Origin: Synergistales bacterium Syner_01
GTDB lineage: Bacteria; Synergistota; Synergistia; Synergistales; Aminobacteriaceae
Direction of reading: 5' to 3'
NCBI GenBank assembly: GCA_001604435.1
Contig: LVBO01000137.1
Location: forward strand, 1-14,928
DNA: 14,928 bases
Shown piece after piece: positions 6,599 to 14,578 of this stretch. Position 1 is the stretch's first letter, and every line of letters starts with the position of its first letter. Below the pieces are notes generated by a model. That model did no database searches, was not told the origin of the DNA, and saw nothing but the letters and a program-made list of their open reading frames with translations. The translations under genes were made by a program, and so were the position numbers.

Positions 6599-7661
6599 CG
6601 TGGCCGCGGCATCGGAGGCGCTGAAGGCTCTCGTCGCCGCACCGATCTCGGTGATGGAGGTCTGCGGCACACATACGGTGTCCATCTTCCGGTCCGGAAT
6701 TCGTAGTCTGCTGCCTCCGCAGCTCCGTCTTGTATCGGGGCCGGGATGCCCCGTTTGCGTGACGGATCAAGGAGAAATCGACTGTGCGCTTTCTCTTTTG
6801 GAGACGGGCGCCGTCGTCGCCGCATACGGCGATATGTTCCGCGTCCCCGGAAAAACGGGGTCTCTTGCGTCGAAACGAAGCGCCGGTTTCGACGCGCGAT
6901 TGGTGACGAGCGCCTCGGACGTTCTTACGATCGCAGAAAAGGAACCTCGAAAAGAAGTGGTCTTTCTCGCTGTCGGCTTCGAAACCACTGCTCCGGCGAC
7001 TGCCGCGCTTGTGCTTGAAGCCTCGGTGCGGAACATCGCGAATCTTTCGGTTCTTTCTTTTCACAAGCGAACGCCTCCCGCTCTCAAGGCGCTCTCGGCC
7101 GATCCCTCCCTTGCGCTCTCCGGTTTTCTTCTTCCGGGGCATGTCAGCGTCATCCTCGGGCACGAACCGTTCCGTTTTTTGTCGGATCTGCATGGTATTC
7201 CCGCAGTTATCGCGGGCTTCGATCCTGAACAGATCATGCTCGGCCTCGTCACGATCGCCCTCCAGAAGAGAAAGGGGGAGGCGGCTCTCCGCTCGGTTTA
7301 TGGACAGGCGGTACGCCCCGAAGGGAACACAAAAGCGCGGGAACTCATGGAGAGTGTTTTTATCAGCAAGGACGCATCATGGAGAGGACTCGGCGTTCTC
7401 CCGGATTCCGGTCTTGCACTTCGGGACGGCTTTTCTCGTTTCGACGCCGAAAAACGCTTCGAGCTCTCCTGTACGCCCGGCGAGGCTCCGGCAGGCTGCC
7501 GGTGCGGCGAAGTGCTTACGGGGAGGATCGCTCCTACCGAGTGCCCCCTCTTCAGGACAGTCTGCACCCCCGTTTCTCCTGTCGGCCCCTGCATGGTTTC
7601 CGGAGAGGGAACGTGCGGCGCGTACTTTCGTTATCAAAGAGCGAACGGAGGCGAACGATGA
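6588..7661 (+). CDS. hypD: Hydrogenase maturation protein HypD
   Basis: 357 residues. Conserved motifs are MEVCGTHT with Cys26, LVSGPGCPVCV with Cys54 and Cys57, and HKRTPPAL. The C-terminal cysteine-rich part (Cys304, 306, 319, 326, 335, 343; GPCMVSGEGTCGAYF) holds the [4Fe-4S] cluster. HypD with HypC is the scaffold on which the Fe(CN)2CO unit of [NiFe] hydrogenases is assembled. It overlaps hypC by 11 bp and hypE by 4 bp (ATGA), which indicates tight translational coupling. The start lies inside the end of hypC without a clear ribosome binding site except GAGCG-type sequence, consistent with coupling. Confidence 0.97.
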   Translation: MTSNVAAASEALKALVAAPISVMEVCGTHTVSIFRSGIRSLLPPQLRLVSGPGCPVCVTDQGEIDCALSLLETGAVVAAYGDMFRVPGKTGSLASKRSAGFDARLVTSASDVLTIAEKEPRKEVVFLAVGFETTAPATAALVLEASVRNIANLSVLSFHKRTPPALKALSADPSLALSGFLLPGHVSVILGHEPFRFLSDLHGIPAVIAGFDPEQIMLGLVTIALQKRKGEAALRSVYGQAVRPEGNTKARELMESVFISKDASWRGLGVLPDSGLALRDGFSRFDAEKRFELSCTPGEAPAGCRCGEVLTGRIAPTECPLFRTVCTPVSPVGPCMVSGEGTCGAYFRYQRANGGER

Positions 7662-8650
7662 ATTCAGTGACACTTGGACACGGAAGCGGGGGAAGGCAGA
7701 GCCACGAACTTGTGGAAGCCCTGCTTGAAGGTTTCCGGAAACGGAATATCGGGCCGGAATTGGAGGACGCGGCACTTCTGCGGGGAGGCTATGCCATGAC
7801 GGTCGACGGGTTCACGGTCTCCCCCCGGAAGTTTCCCGGCGGGGATATCGGGCATCTCTGCGTCTGCGGCTGTGCGAACGACCTTGCCGTCCGGGGAGCT
7901 TCACCTGATTTTCTGGGAATCGGACTGATTATCGAAGAGGGGTTTCCCGCCGGGGAGCTTGCGGAATACATGGAGAGCGCGGCCGCTACCTGCGAATCCC
8001 TCGGGATGACCCTTGCAGCGGGCGATACCAAAGTCGTTCCTTCCGGGGCCGTGGACGGCGTCTACTTTTCGGGGAGCGCTTTCGGGAAAGTGCATACGGC
8101 CCATCCTCTCGGCATGTCGAATATTCAGGAGGGGGATGCGCTGATCGTTTCGACCTCCATCGGGCGCCACGGCGCCGCGATTGCCGCAGCCAGGTTCAAC
8201 CTTTCCGTCGACGGACTCGAAAGCGACTGCGCTCCGCTCTGGCCCGTCGTCAAAAATATCTTGCCGTTCGAAGGCCTTCGCTGCATGCGGGACTGCACCC
8301 GGGGAGGGCTGGGAACCGTTCTCTGCGAATGGGCGGAATCGGCGAATCTCCACATCTCACTGGACGAATCATCTATTCCAGTCGAGGAAACGGTGCGCTC
8401 TCTGTGCGACGTGCTGGGATTCGATCCGCTGTACATGGCGTGCGAAGGGTGCGTCGCCCTTGCCGTCTCCTCGGCCTCCGCCCGGGAAGTTCTCGACACG
8501 CTTCGAAAATCCCCTCTCTGCGGCGATGCGGCGATCATCGGGAGCGTTTTCCGCGGCGAACCGAGGGGGATGGTCTCCATGAAAACCTCCATAGGAGGCG
8601 AGCGCCTTGTCGACATGCCGTTCGGCGAGCTGCTCCCGAGAATTTGCTGA
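7658..8650 (+). CDS. hypE: Hydrogenase maturation protein HypE (carbamoyl dehydratase)
   Basis: 330 residues starting MNSVTLGHGSGGR, a PurM-like ATPase. Family motifs are GHGSGGR (7-13), DGFTVSPRKFPGGDIG (50-65), CANDLAVRGA (72-81) and DCTRGGLGTVL (212-222). The last residues are PRIC, the conserved C-terminal cysteine that HypF carbamoylates and HypE dehydrates to a thiocyanate, the cyanide donor. The ATG at 7658 overlaps the hypD stop (ATGA) and has GGAGG-like sequence upstream. hypF, hypA and hypB are not in the window, so the rest of the pathway must be elsewhere. A long in-frame extension upstream lies inside hypD and is not the start. Confidence 0.97.
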   Translation: MNSVTLGHGSGGRQSHELVEALLEGFRKRNIGPELEDAALLRGGYAMTVDGFTVSPRKFPGGDIGHLCVCGCANDLAVRGASPDFLGIGLIIEEGFPAGELAEYMESAAATCESLGMTLAAGDTKVVPSGAVDGVYFSGSAFGKVHTAHPLGMSNIQEGDALIVSTSIGRHGAAIAAARFNLSVDGLESDCAPLWPVVKNILPFEGLRCMRDCTRGGLGTVLCEWAESANLHISLDESSIPVEETVRSLCDVLGFDPLYMACEGCVALAVSSASAREVLDTLRKSPLCGDAAIIGSVFRGEPRGMVSMKTSIGGERLVDMPFGELLPRIC

Positions 8651-8678
8651 TGTGATTCCAATTCCGGGAGAACAAGTC

Positions 8679-8739
8679 CCGAAAACAAAGACGAAAGAGG
8701 GAGGCCTTAAAGGCCTCCCTCTTTCGTCTTTGTTTTCGG
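8679..8739. terminator. Perfect 61-bp palindrome, bidirectional terminator
   Basis: Arms 8679-8708 and 8710-8739 are exact 30-bp reverse complements with one central base. The GC-rich core (GAGGGAGGCC / GGCCTCCCTC) is flanked by A-rich sequence on the left and T-rich sequence on the right, so both strands show a hairpin followed by a U-rich run (CTTTCGTCTTTGTTTT). It lies 28 bp after hypE and 6 bp after ymdB on the other strand, where the two convergent operons meet. Confidence 0.92.
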
Positions 8740-8745
8740 TTATTT

Positions 8746-9525
8746 TCAGTGCGACAGTCTTTCGTTGACTCTCGAAATGCCGACCGCCCTTCCGGTTTCA
8801 TCGTCCAGGGTCACTACGACCCCGTTGAATGCAAGACCGTCCCCGCAAACTTCAAACTTGGAAGGCATCCCCGTCAGGTATCTGGGAAGAACGCCTTCGA
8901 GTTTCATCCCGATGGAGCTCCTGTGCCCGCCCGTCATACCGGCATCCGAAATGTAGGCCGTCCCCTGCGGAAGGATCTCCTCGTCGGCGGTCTGGACGTG
9001 CGTATGCGTTCCCAGCAGAGCCGCCGCTCTCCCATCCAGATAGTATCCGAGGGCTTTTTTCTCCGAGGTCGCTTCCGCGTGAAAATCGATCACGAGCGGG
9101 ACATCACCCGCAATGGTCACAAGTTCATCCGCTTTTCGGAACGGGCAGTCGAGAGGGGGCATAAAGACACGCCCCTGCAGGTTCGCCACAATCAGGCGAT
9201 GCGCTCCGTTCTCAAGGAGCATCCACCCCTGGCCAGGACAGGCGTCAGGATAGTTCGCCGGACGGACGATTCTCGACTCCGCGGCCAGCACAGGGACGCC
9301 TTCGCTCTTGTCCCAGATATGGTTGCCCGAAGTCATTCCGGAGATCCCCATCGCAAACAGCTCGTTGACTATTTTCTGGGTTATGCCTTTCCCCGCGGCG
9401 GCATTCTCGCAGTTGGCGAGGACGAAATCAAACCCTCCCTCGCGCTCCGTCAGCTGCGGGAGAAAGGCCGCGACAGCCTTCCTTCCCGGGCTTCCCATGA
9501 TATCGCCGATAAAAAGAATCTTCAT
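8746..9525 (-). CDS. ymdB: YmdB family metallophosphoesterase (TIGR00282-type)
   Basis: 259 residues, a complete protein with two-metal phosphoesterase motifs: GDIMG with Asp8, CENAA with Glu40 and Asn41, SGNHIWD with Asn68 and His69, DFHAEATSEK with His149, and GTHTHVQTAD with His174 and His176. In Bacillus the homologue YmdB hydrolyses 2',3'-cyclic nucleotides and affects biofilm and motility decisions; it is encoded next to RNase Y there as well. Here it begins five bases after the rny stop, so the two are surely cotranscribed. The ribosome binding site is weak (CGAAGT), suggesting coupling to rny. The gene ends six bases before the shared terminator. Confidence 0.93.
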   Translation of the reverse strand: MKILFIGDIMGSPGRKAVAAFLPQLTEREGGFDFVLANCENAAAGKGITQKIVNELFAMGISGMTSGNHIWDKSEGVPVLAAESRIVRPANYPDACPGQGWMLLENGAHRLIVANLQGRVFMPPLDCPFRKADELVTIAGDVPLVIDFHAEATSEKKALGYYLDGRAAALLGTHTHVQTADEEILPQGTAYISDAGMTGGHRSSIGMKLEGVLPRYLTGMPSKFEVCGDGLAFNGVVVTLDDETGRAVGISRVNERLSH

Positions 9526-9530
9526 TTCGG

Positions 9531-11072
9531 TTACTTCGCGTACTCCGTGGCGCGCGTCTCCTTCGTCGCTGTAACTTTTATCTGGCCGGGGTACTTCATT
9601 TCTTCTTCAATCTTTCGGGCGATATCGTACGCAATTTTGTGCACGATCGCATCGTCGGAGATATTCGGGGTCACCACCACGCGGACTTCGCGCCCGGCCT
9701 GGATCGCGTACGCCTTGCTGACTCCGTTGAACGTTTTCGCGAGTTCCTCGAGTTTTTCAAGGCGTTTCACATAGGCGTCGAGGCTCTCTCGGCGCGCTCC
9801 CGGACGGGATGCGCTTACTGCGTCCGCCGAGGCGACGATGACATCGTAGATGCTCTTCGCTTCCTGGTCTTCGTGATGCGAAGCAATGGCGCTCACAACC
9901 TCGGGACTTTCGTTGAACCGTCGCGCAAGATCCGCGCCGATCAGGGCGTGAGGACCTTCAACCTGGTGGTCCACAGCCTTGCCCAGATCATGGAGCAGAC
10001 CGGCCCGACGGGCGATTTCCTCGTCAATGCCCAGTTCAGCGGCGATCATTCCGGACACGTACGCCACCTCAAGACTGTGCTGAAGCGCATTTTGTCCGTA
10101 GCTGAACCGGAATTTGAGCTGACCGAGAGTTCGTACCAGCTCCGGGTGCATATTTTTGACGCCGGTTTCCAGCAGCGCGCTCTCGCCGGCTTCCATAATC
10201 TGATTCTCCACATCCTTGGTGGCCTTCTCGATAAGCTCTTCAATCCTTGCCGGATGTATTCTTCCATCGGTCACGAGACGCTCCAGAGACAGTCTGGCGA
10301 TCTCGCGGCGCACAGGGTCGAAGCTGCTCAGAGTAACGGCTTCCGGTGTATCGTCGACTATCAGGTCCACTCCCGCCAAGGTTTCGAAGGTACGGATGTT
10401 CCGTCCCTCCCTGCCGATAATCCTTCCCTTCATCTCATCCGAGGGAAGATGCACCACGCTCACCGCCGATTCCGATGTGTGCTCCACCGCACAGCGCTGT
10501 ACCGCCGTCACGATGATCTCGCGCGCTTTTCTGTCCGCCTCGCGCTTGGATTTCTCTTCGAGTTCCTTGATACGAAGACCGAGGAAATGCTGCGCATCCT
10601 CCTCCGTCTGACGAAGAAGCAATTCTCTTGCCTCTTCGCTCGTCATGCGGGCGATTTCTTCGAGGCGTTCCAGCTGTTTCTTTTTGATCTCGTCGAGCTC
10701 GAGCATCCTGTTTTCAAGCTCTTCCTGCTTTGCCTTCAACTCCTCTTCCCGGTGGGCAACGCGGTCCAGTTTTTTGTCCAGGTTCTCCTCTTTCTGTTCT
10801 AAACGACGTTCGGCGCGTTGAAGTTCCGATCGGCGTTCCTTACCCTCGCGTTCGATCTCCTGGCGAAGCTTGAAGATCTCTTCTTTCGCCTCGGTGAGTT
10901 TCTCGCGTTTCCCCTGCTCGGCCGCTGCGGCGGCTTCCCGCAAAATCGCCCGGGCCTGCGCCTTTGCATTTTCGATGTTCTTGATCCCGAAAGATTTGGA
11001 AAGCAGGAACCCCGCCCCGATTCCAGCGGCGACTCCTACAACGAGCGCCACAATTGCAATAAAAAAGTTCAT
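9531..11072 (-). CDS. rny: Ribonuclease Y
   Basis: 513 residues, the usual length. Order of parts: an N-terminal membrane anchor (residues 3-24), a long charged coiled coil (about 30-200), a KH RNA-binding domain with GRIIGREGRNIRTFE (216-230), and an HD phosphohydrolase domain with His332, HD at 361-362, HH at 399-400 and Asp417. RNase Y is the membrane-bound endonuclease that starts mRNA decay in many bacteria. The ATG at 11070-11072 has GAGGAG 13 bases upstream, which is a long spacing; another ATG (11079-11081) is nearer but is out of frame. A leader with competing hairpins lies between recX and this gene. Confidence 0.97.
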   Translation of the reverse strand: MNFFIAIVALVVGVAAGIGAGFLLSKSFGIKNIENAKAQARAILREAAAAAEQGKREKLTEAKEEIFKLRQEIEREGKERRSELQRAERRLEQKEENLDKKLDRVAHREEELKAKQEELENRMLELDEIKKKQLERLEEIARMTSEEARELLLRQTEEDAQHFLGLRIKELEEKSKREADRKAREIIVTAVQRCAVEHTSESAVSVVHLPSDEMKGRIIGREGRNIRTFETLAGVDLIVDDTPEAVTLSSFDPVRREIARLSLERLVTDGRIHPARIEELIEKATKDVENQIMEAGESALLETGVKNMHPELVRTLGQLKFRFSYGQNALQHSLEVAYVSGMIAAELGIDEEIARRAGLLHDLGKAVDHQVEGPHALIGADLARRFNESPEVVSAIASHHEDQEAKSIYDVIVASADAVSASRPGARRESLDAYVKRLEKLEELAKTFNGVSKAYAIQAGREVRVVVTPNISDDAIVHKIAYDIARKIEEEMKYPGQIKVTATKETRATEYAK

Positions 11073-11092
11073 AGTATCATGATCACTCCTCG

Positions 11093-11098
11093 ATTATA
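11093..11098 (-). promoter_or_regulatory. Candidate -10 element upstream of rny
   Basis: A consensus TATAAT lies on the minus strand about 20 bp before the rny start, but no good -35 hexamer stands 16-18 bases upstream. It may give rny-ymdB their own transcription in addition to readthrough from recX. Confidence 0.35.
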
Positions 11099-11106
11099 TT
11101 TTCAAG

Positions 11107-11150
11107 GTGCCTTTGCATTTCACGTCATGGAAGGCACTCTCTTCCATGAC
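11107..11150 (-). promoter_or_regulatory. Two mutually exclusive hairpins in the recX-rny intergenic leader
   Basis: Hairpin A: on the transcript GTCATGGAAG (11150-11141) pairs perfectly with CTTCCATGAC (11133-11124) around a 7-base loop. Hairpin B: GTGCCTT (11137-11131), which is the loop and start of the 3' arm of A, pairs perfectly with AAGGCAC (11113-11107). Both cannot form together. A starts 16 bases after the recX stop. No U tract follows either stem in the direction of transcription. Confidence 0.6.
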
Positions 11151-11166
11151 CTCTTTATTTTACAGG

Positions 11167-11625
11167 TCAGAGTTCCCCCTCACAAGCCCTTTCAAGAGCA
11201 TTTGTGCATGCATTCCTCGAAAACCCGCGCCGAAGCAGTCTCTCGCCTATCTTTCTCCGATCTATTCCCATCCGGATCCACTCTCCGGCGAGCGCAGTCG
11301 CATTCTCCTCCTCATCCGTTTCTTCAAGAGCCCTGAGTATCTGCTCCTTCGGGACGCCTCTTCTCCTCAGTTCGTCCCGAAGTCTGTACAGACCCCATTC
11401 CGGATGCGATTCCACGAAAAGGAGCGCGTACGCCCCGTCGTCGAAAAAACCGGCGTCCTCGTACTTGCCGATGAGGAGTTCGGCTTCTTCCTCCGGAATC
11501 CCCCTGCCTTGGAGCTTGCGTAGAACGACGGCCTTCGTCCAGACGCCTCTTGAAAGCAGCGATTGCAGGTACGCTTCCGGACTCCTTTCCCCGGATACTT
11601 TTTTTCTTTCAGGCTGTTTCGACAA
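11167..11625 (-). CDS. recX: Regulatory protein RecX
   Basis: 152 residues, mostly alpha helical and charged, with RecX family features: GVWTKAVVLRKLQGRGIPEE, YEDAGFFDDGAYA, WGLYRLRDELRRRGVPKEQI and a final GFSRNACTNAL repeat. RecX binds and modulates RecA filaments. The length is normal. The start is TTG at 11623-11625, supported by GGGAGG ten bases upstream. It overlaps the end of recG by 17 bp. recA itself is not in the window; pairing with recG keeps it in a recombination context. Confidence 0.9.
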   Translation of the reverse strand: MSKQPERKKVSGERSPEAYLQSLLSRGVWTKAVVLRKLQGRGIPEEEAELLIGKYEDAGFFDDGAYALLFVESHPEWGLYRLRDELRRRGVPKEQILRALEETDEEENATALAGEWIRMGIDRRKIGERLLRRGFSRNACTNALERACEGEL

Positions 11626-13684
11626 GGTTCAACGACCTCCCGAGGACATGGAATACACGCTGCGCCAGAAGCGGCGTTTTCTCAAACTCAGGATCTTCTT
11701 CGACAAGAGAGAACGCTTCTGCGCGCGCAAGCCGGAGGATCTCCTGATCCTTTAAGAGATCGGCAATACGGAAATCCGTCACGCCGGACTGCCGGACACC
11801 GCAGACTTCCCCGGGGCCACGAAGCCGCAGATCCGCCTCCGCAATGGCAAAACCATCCTCCGTGGAGCAGAACGCCTCGATTCTCCGCCTGCTTTCGGGG
11901 GTCGACGGCGTGCACACGAGAATGCAGAATCCCTCCGCGTCCCCTCTGCCGATTCTTCCTCTCAGCTGATGGAGCTGCGAGAGACCGAAGCGAACCGCGT
12001 CCTCCACGACCATTACCGTCGCCTCGGGAACATCCACCCCCACCTCGACAACTGTGGTGGAAACAAGAAGCCGCGTGGCGCCGCTCCGAAAATCCTCCAT
12101 CGCCTTCTCCTTCTCCGCAAGAGGGAGCCTTCCGTGAAGCAGCCCGACTCCGTAGGATCCGAATTCAGCCGAGAGATCTTCGAACCTCGCCGTCGCCGCG
12201 GCCAGGTCGGAGTCGCTCTCCTCGACGAGAGGGCATATCCAATACGCCCGCTCGCCGGCGTCGAATCGCTCTTGTAAAAAACGCAGAACCGCGGGCAGCT
12301 TTTTCTGCGAAACCGCGCTCGTCTTCACTCCCTTTCTTCCAGGCGGCATACCGTTGATCACCGACACGGCAAGATCTCCATAAACCGTCAGCGTCAGCGT
12401 GCGCGGGATCGGCGTCGCCGTCATCGTTAACACATGCGGCGCGCTTCCCTTGGCGCGGAATGTATGTTTCTGGAGAACGCCGAAACGATGTTGCTCGTCG
12501 ACGATGGCAAGGCCCAATCGCGCAAAGGAAACTCCTTCCGAGAAGAGGGCGTGCGTTCCTATCGCAACGGCAATTTCTCCGGATTCAAGCCCGGCGTGCA
12601 CCTCTTTTTTTTCTTTGGCGGAGAGAGAGCCGGTCAGCAATGCGCATGAAACTCCGAGGCGGGAAAATACCGGGGAAAGGCGGAGATGATGCTGGCGGGC
12701 AAGAATCTCCGTCGGCGCCAGAAGAGCCCCCTGGCACTCTCCGTCGAGCGCGGCGAGCAATGCGATAAGCGCGACTACGGTTTTACCAGACCCCACATCT
12801 CCCTGGAGAAGGCGGTTCATCGGCGCAGTACGTTCCATATCCGAAAGGATGTCTTCCATGGCGCTCTTCTGTCCTTCGGTGAGCGAAAACGGAAGAAGAC
12901 GCCGCAAGCACTCCTCGACGAAATGTCCCCGGACAAGAGAGGGGGCCTGGTCAAGGGGATTCTCCGCCCTGTTTCTTCGCAGCGCAAGTCCCGCCTGCAG
13001 AAGAAAGAACTCGTCGAAAACAAGGCGCCGCCTGGCGCTCTTCCAATTTTCCCGCGACGTAGGGTAGTGTATTTCTCGTATCGCATCGGTCAGTCCGCGG
13101 AAGTTGTACCGTTCTTGCAAAGATGCGGGAAGAAACTCTTCCAGGAGGGGAAGATACTCCTCCAGCGCCGTCCGCACAATGCGCCGCAGAGTCTTCTGAT
13201 GCAGCCCAGCCGTCGACGGGTACAAGGGAATGATCGAAAGCAATTCCTCTTCCCCTTCGTCTTCTTCAAGGACTTCGAACTCGGGAGCGACAAGCTGAGG
13301 AACGCCGTTGCGCAACTCCACTTTGCCGAACAGCGCAACCCTGAGTCCCGAACGGAAGACGTTCTCCAGCCCGACCCTGTTGAACCAGACGGCCTTTGCC
13401 ATTCCCCGGCCGTCGGAAATTAAAAGAGTTGTCAAAGAGAGCTTCTTTTTGGCCGTCGTCCGTTTCTCCACAGCGACGACTCTGGCGATCACCGTCGTCG
13501 ATGTTCCGGCTACGAGAGACGAAAGCGGCGTCAGCGTTCGCCTGTCTTCATACCGGCGCGGAAAGAGGAACAGGAGGTCCTCCGCCGTGAAGACGTCGAG
13601 GTTGGCCAACTGACGCTCTCTGGAAGGGCCTACTCCCTTCACGAATCGGACGGGGTCGGAGAGATCCGCGCGGCGAGTAGTCAC
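11609..13684 (-). CDS. recG: ATP-dependent DNA helicase RecG
   Basis: 691 residues, full length. The N-terminal wedge/OB part begins DPVRFVKGVGPSRERQLANL. Helicase motifs follow: Walker A GDVGSGKT (295-302), LLAPTEILARQH (motif Ia, 321-332), DEQHRFGV (396-403), TMTATPIPRTL (420-430), STTVVEVGVDVP (542-553) and QLRGRIGRG (573-581). The TRG part DLRLRGPGEVCGVRQSG (618-634) is also present. RecG reverses stalled forks and branch-migrates junctions. The start is GTG at 13682-13684, overlapping the divIVA stop (GTGA), with a GAGGA sequence upstream inside divIVA. recX overlaps its end. Confidence 0.98.
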   Translation of the reverse strand: MTTRRADLSDPVRFVKGVGPSRERQLANLDVFTAEDLLFLFPRRYEDRRTLTPLSSLVAGTSTTVIARVVAVEKRTTAKKKLSLTTLLISDGRGMAKAVWFNRVGLENVFRSGLRVALFGKVELRNGVPQLVAPEFEVLEEDEGEEELLSIIPLYPSTAGLHQKTLRRIVRTALEEYLPLLEEFLPASLQERYNFRGLTDAIREIHYPTSRENWKSARRRLVFDEFFLLQAGLALRRNRAENPLDQAPSLVRGHFVEECLRRLLPFSLTEGQKSAMEDILSDMERTAPMNRLLQGDVGSGKTVVALIALLAALDGECQGALLAPTEILARQHHLRLSPVFSRLGVSCALLTGSLSAKEKKEVHAGLESGEIAVAIGTHALFSEGVSFARLGLAIVDEQHRFGVLQKHTFRAKGSAPHVLTMTATPIPRTLTLTVYGDLAVSVINGMPPGRKGVKTSAVSQKKLPAVLRFLQERFDAGERAYWICPLVEESDSDLAAATARFEDLSAEFGSYGVGLLHGRLPLAEKEKAMEDFRSGATRLLVSTTVVEVGVDVPEATVMVVEDAVRFGLSQLHQLRGRIGRGDAEGFCILVCTPSTPESRRRIEAFCSTEDGFAIAEADLRLRGPGEVCGVRQSGVTDFRIADLLKDQEILRLARAEAFSLVEEDPEFEKTPLLAQRVFHVLGRSLNLVETA

Positions 13685-14184
13685 TTGAGCAGGTCGTCCT
13701 CCGCAGGTTCAGCACCGTTGTTCTCGTCGGACTCTTCCTCATCGCGTTCAACAAGGGAAGAAAAACGGGAGAGGAGTGCGCGGAAGTCGGCTTTGAACTC
13801 CTGTCGTAGCTGCCTGATATGATTAATCTCCTTCCGCTCCCGCTCCTTCGATGCTTCCGCCTCCTGAATGATCTGTTCCGCCTTGGATTTTGCCTCTACG
13901 ATGATAGCCTCGGCTTGGCGATTCGCCGCTTCTTCCTTGGCATCCGCGGTCTTCTGCGCCATGAGCAGAGTTCCGGAAAGCGTTTCCTTCAGGCTTTCAA
14001 ACTCCCGAATCTTGTCCTCCAGGCGGGCGGCATAGCGCTCGAGATCGGCGTACTGAACACAGTACTTCTGGATATCCTCGGCGACCTGATCGAGAAATTG
14101 GTCGACTTCCGTTGCGGAATACCCTCTCATCGCCTTTGAAAAGCGCTTGCTTTCCACATCGCGAGCTGTCAGCAGATCAGGCAC
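13681..14184 (-). CDS. divIVA: DivIVA domain cell division/polarity protein
   Basis: 167 residues. The start has the DivIVA N-terminal domain pattern (ARDVESKRFSKAMRGYSATE then VDQFLDQVAEDI), which binds curved membrane, followed by a long coiled coil rich in A, E, K and R (about 35-130) and an acidic tail (EEESDENNGAEPAEDDLLK). Proteins of this family mark poles and septa. The start is GTG at 14182-14184, overlapping the sepF stop by 8 bp, with GAGGA eight bases upstream. The 3' end overlaps recG by 4 bp. Species-specific role cannot be read from sequence. Confidence 0.93.
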   Translation of the reverse strand: MPDLLTARDVESKRFSKAMRGYSATEVDQFLDQVAEDIQKYCVQYADLERYAARLEDKIREFESLKETLSGTLLMAQKTADAKEEAANRQAEAIIVEAKSKAEQIIQEAEASKERERKEINHIRQLRQEFKADFRALLSRFSSLVERDEEESDENNGAEPAEDDLLK

Positions 14185-14557
14185 CGTCTTCTTCCTCCCA
14201 TTCTTCTATCATGCTCTTCCGCGGAGCCGCGAGAAAAATACCGCCCGCGGCGCGCAGAACAGTTCCTCTGTTCGCAAAAGCAACTCCGCAGAGAAAATCG
14301 AGCAGGCTCTGCCCTTCTTCCCGGTCAAGTCCCCGAAGATCGATAAGCAGGAGCTTCCCCTTGCGAAGAGCCTGTGCAAGCTCTTCTTTTCTGCGCACCC
14401 CCTCAAGGCCGCGGGCGATAAGAAGTACCGCGCTTTCAGGAACCGGTTTCAGGACGCGGGCCTCTCTTGTTTCAAGTTCAGCCGCCTCCACCGTGCCTTC
14501 CTCTTCTTCGGCGGCAGGGTCGACGAGCCCTAGAAAGGTCATCATTCGTTCCAACAA
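14177..14557 (-). CDS. sepF: SepF family cell division protein
   Basis: 126 residues. It starts MLERMMTFLGLVD (TTG start), has an acidic low-complexity linker, then a SepF core domain with LLLIDLRGLDREEGQSLLDF, LCGVAFANRGTV and GGIFLAAP. SepF tethers FtsZ to the membrane through its N-terminal amphipathic helix and is common in Gram-positives, cyanobacteria and other FtsA-poor lineages. The TTG at 14555-14557 is chosen because GGGAGG is seven bases upstream; in-frame ATGs at 14543-14545 and 14540-14542 are too far. It follows yggS by 21 bp, the same neighbourhood as in many Firmicutes (yggS-sepF-divIVA). Confidence 0.9.
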   Translation of the reverse strand: MLERMMTFLGLVDPAAEEEEGTVEAAELETREARVLKPVPESAVLLIARGLEGVRRKEELAQALRKGKLLLIDLRGLDREEGQSLLDFLCGVAFANRGTVLRAAGGIFLAAPRKSMIEEWEEEDGA

Positions 14558-14578
14558 GGCGTCACCTCCCGCTGCGTA

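Noticed and set aside
6348..7193. Minus-strand 281-aa frame over hypC-hypD
   Set aside because: Antisense shadow with Arg-rich composition; HypC and HypD motifs on the plus strand are unambiguous.
8749..10802. Long plus-strand frames over ymdB and rny (341 and 387 aa)
   Set aside because: Antisense to well-supported genes, with no recognised domains.
11124..11150. Hairpin followed by CTCTTTATTTT on the plus strand as an intrinsic terminator
   Set aside because: No plus-strand gene runs into it, and the T-rich run is imperfect. The minus-strand leader reading explains it better.
12686..13423. Plus-strand 245-aa frame over recG
   Set aside because: Antisense shadow of recG with no ribosome binding site.
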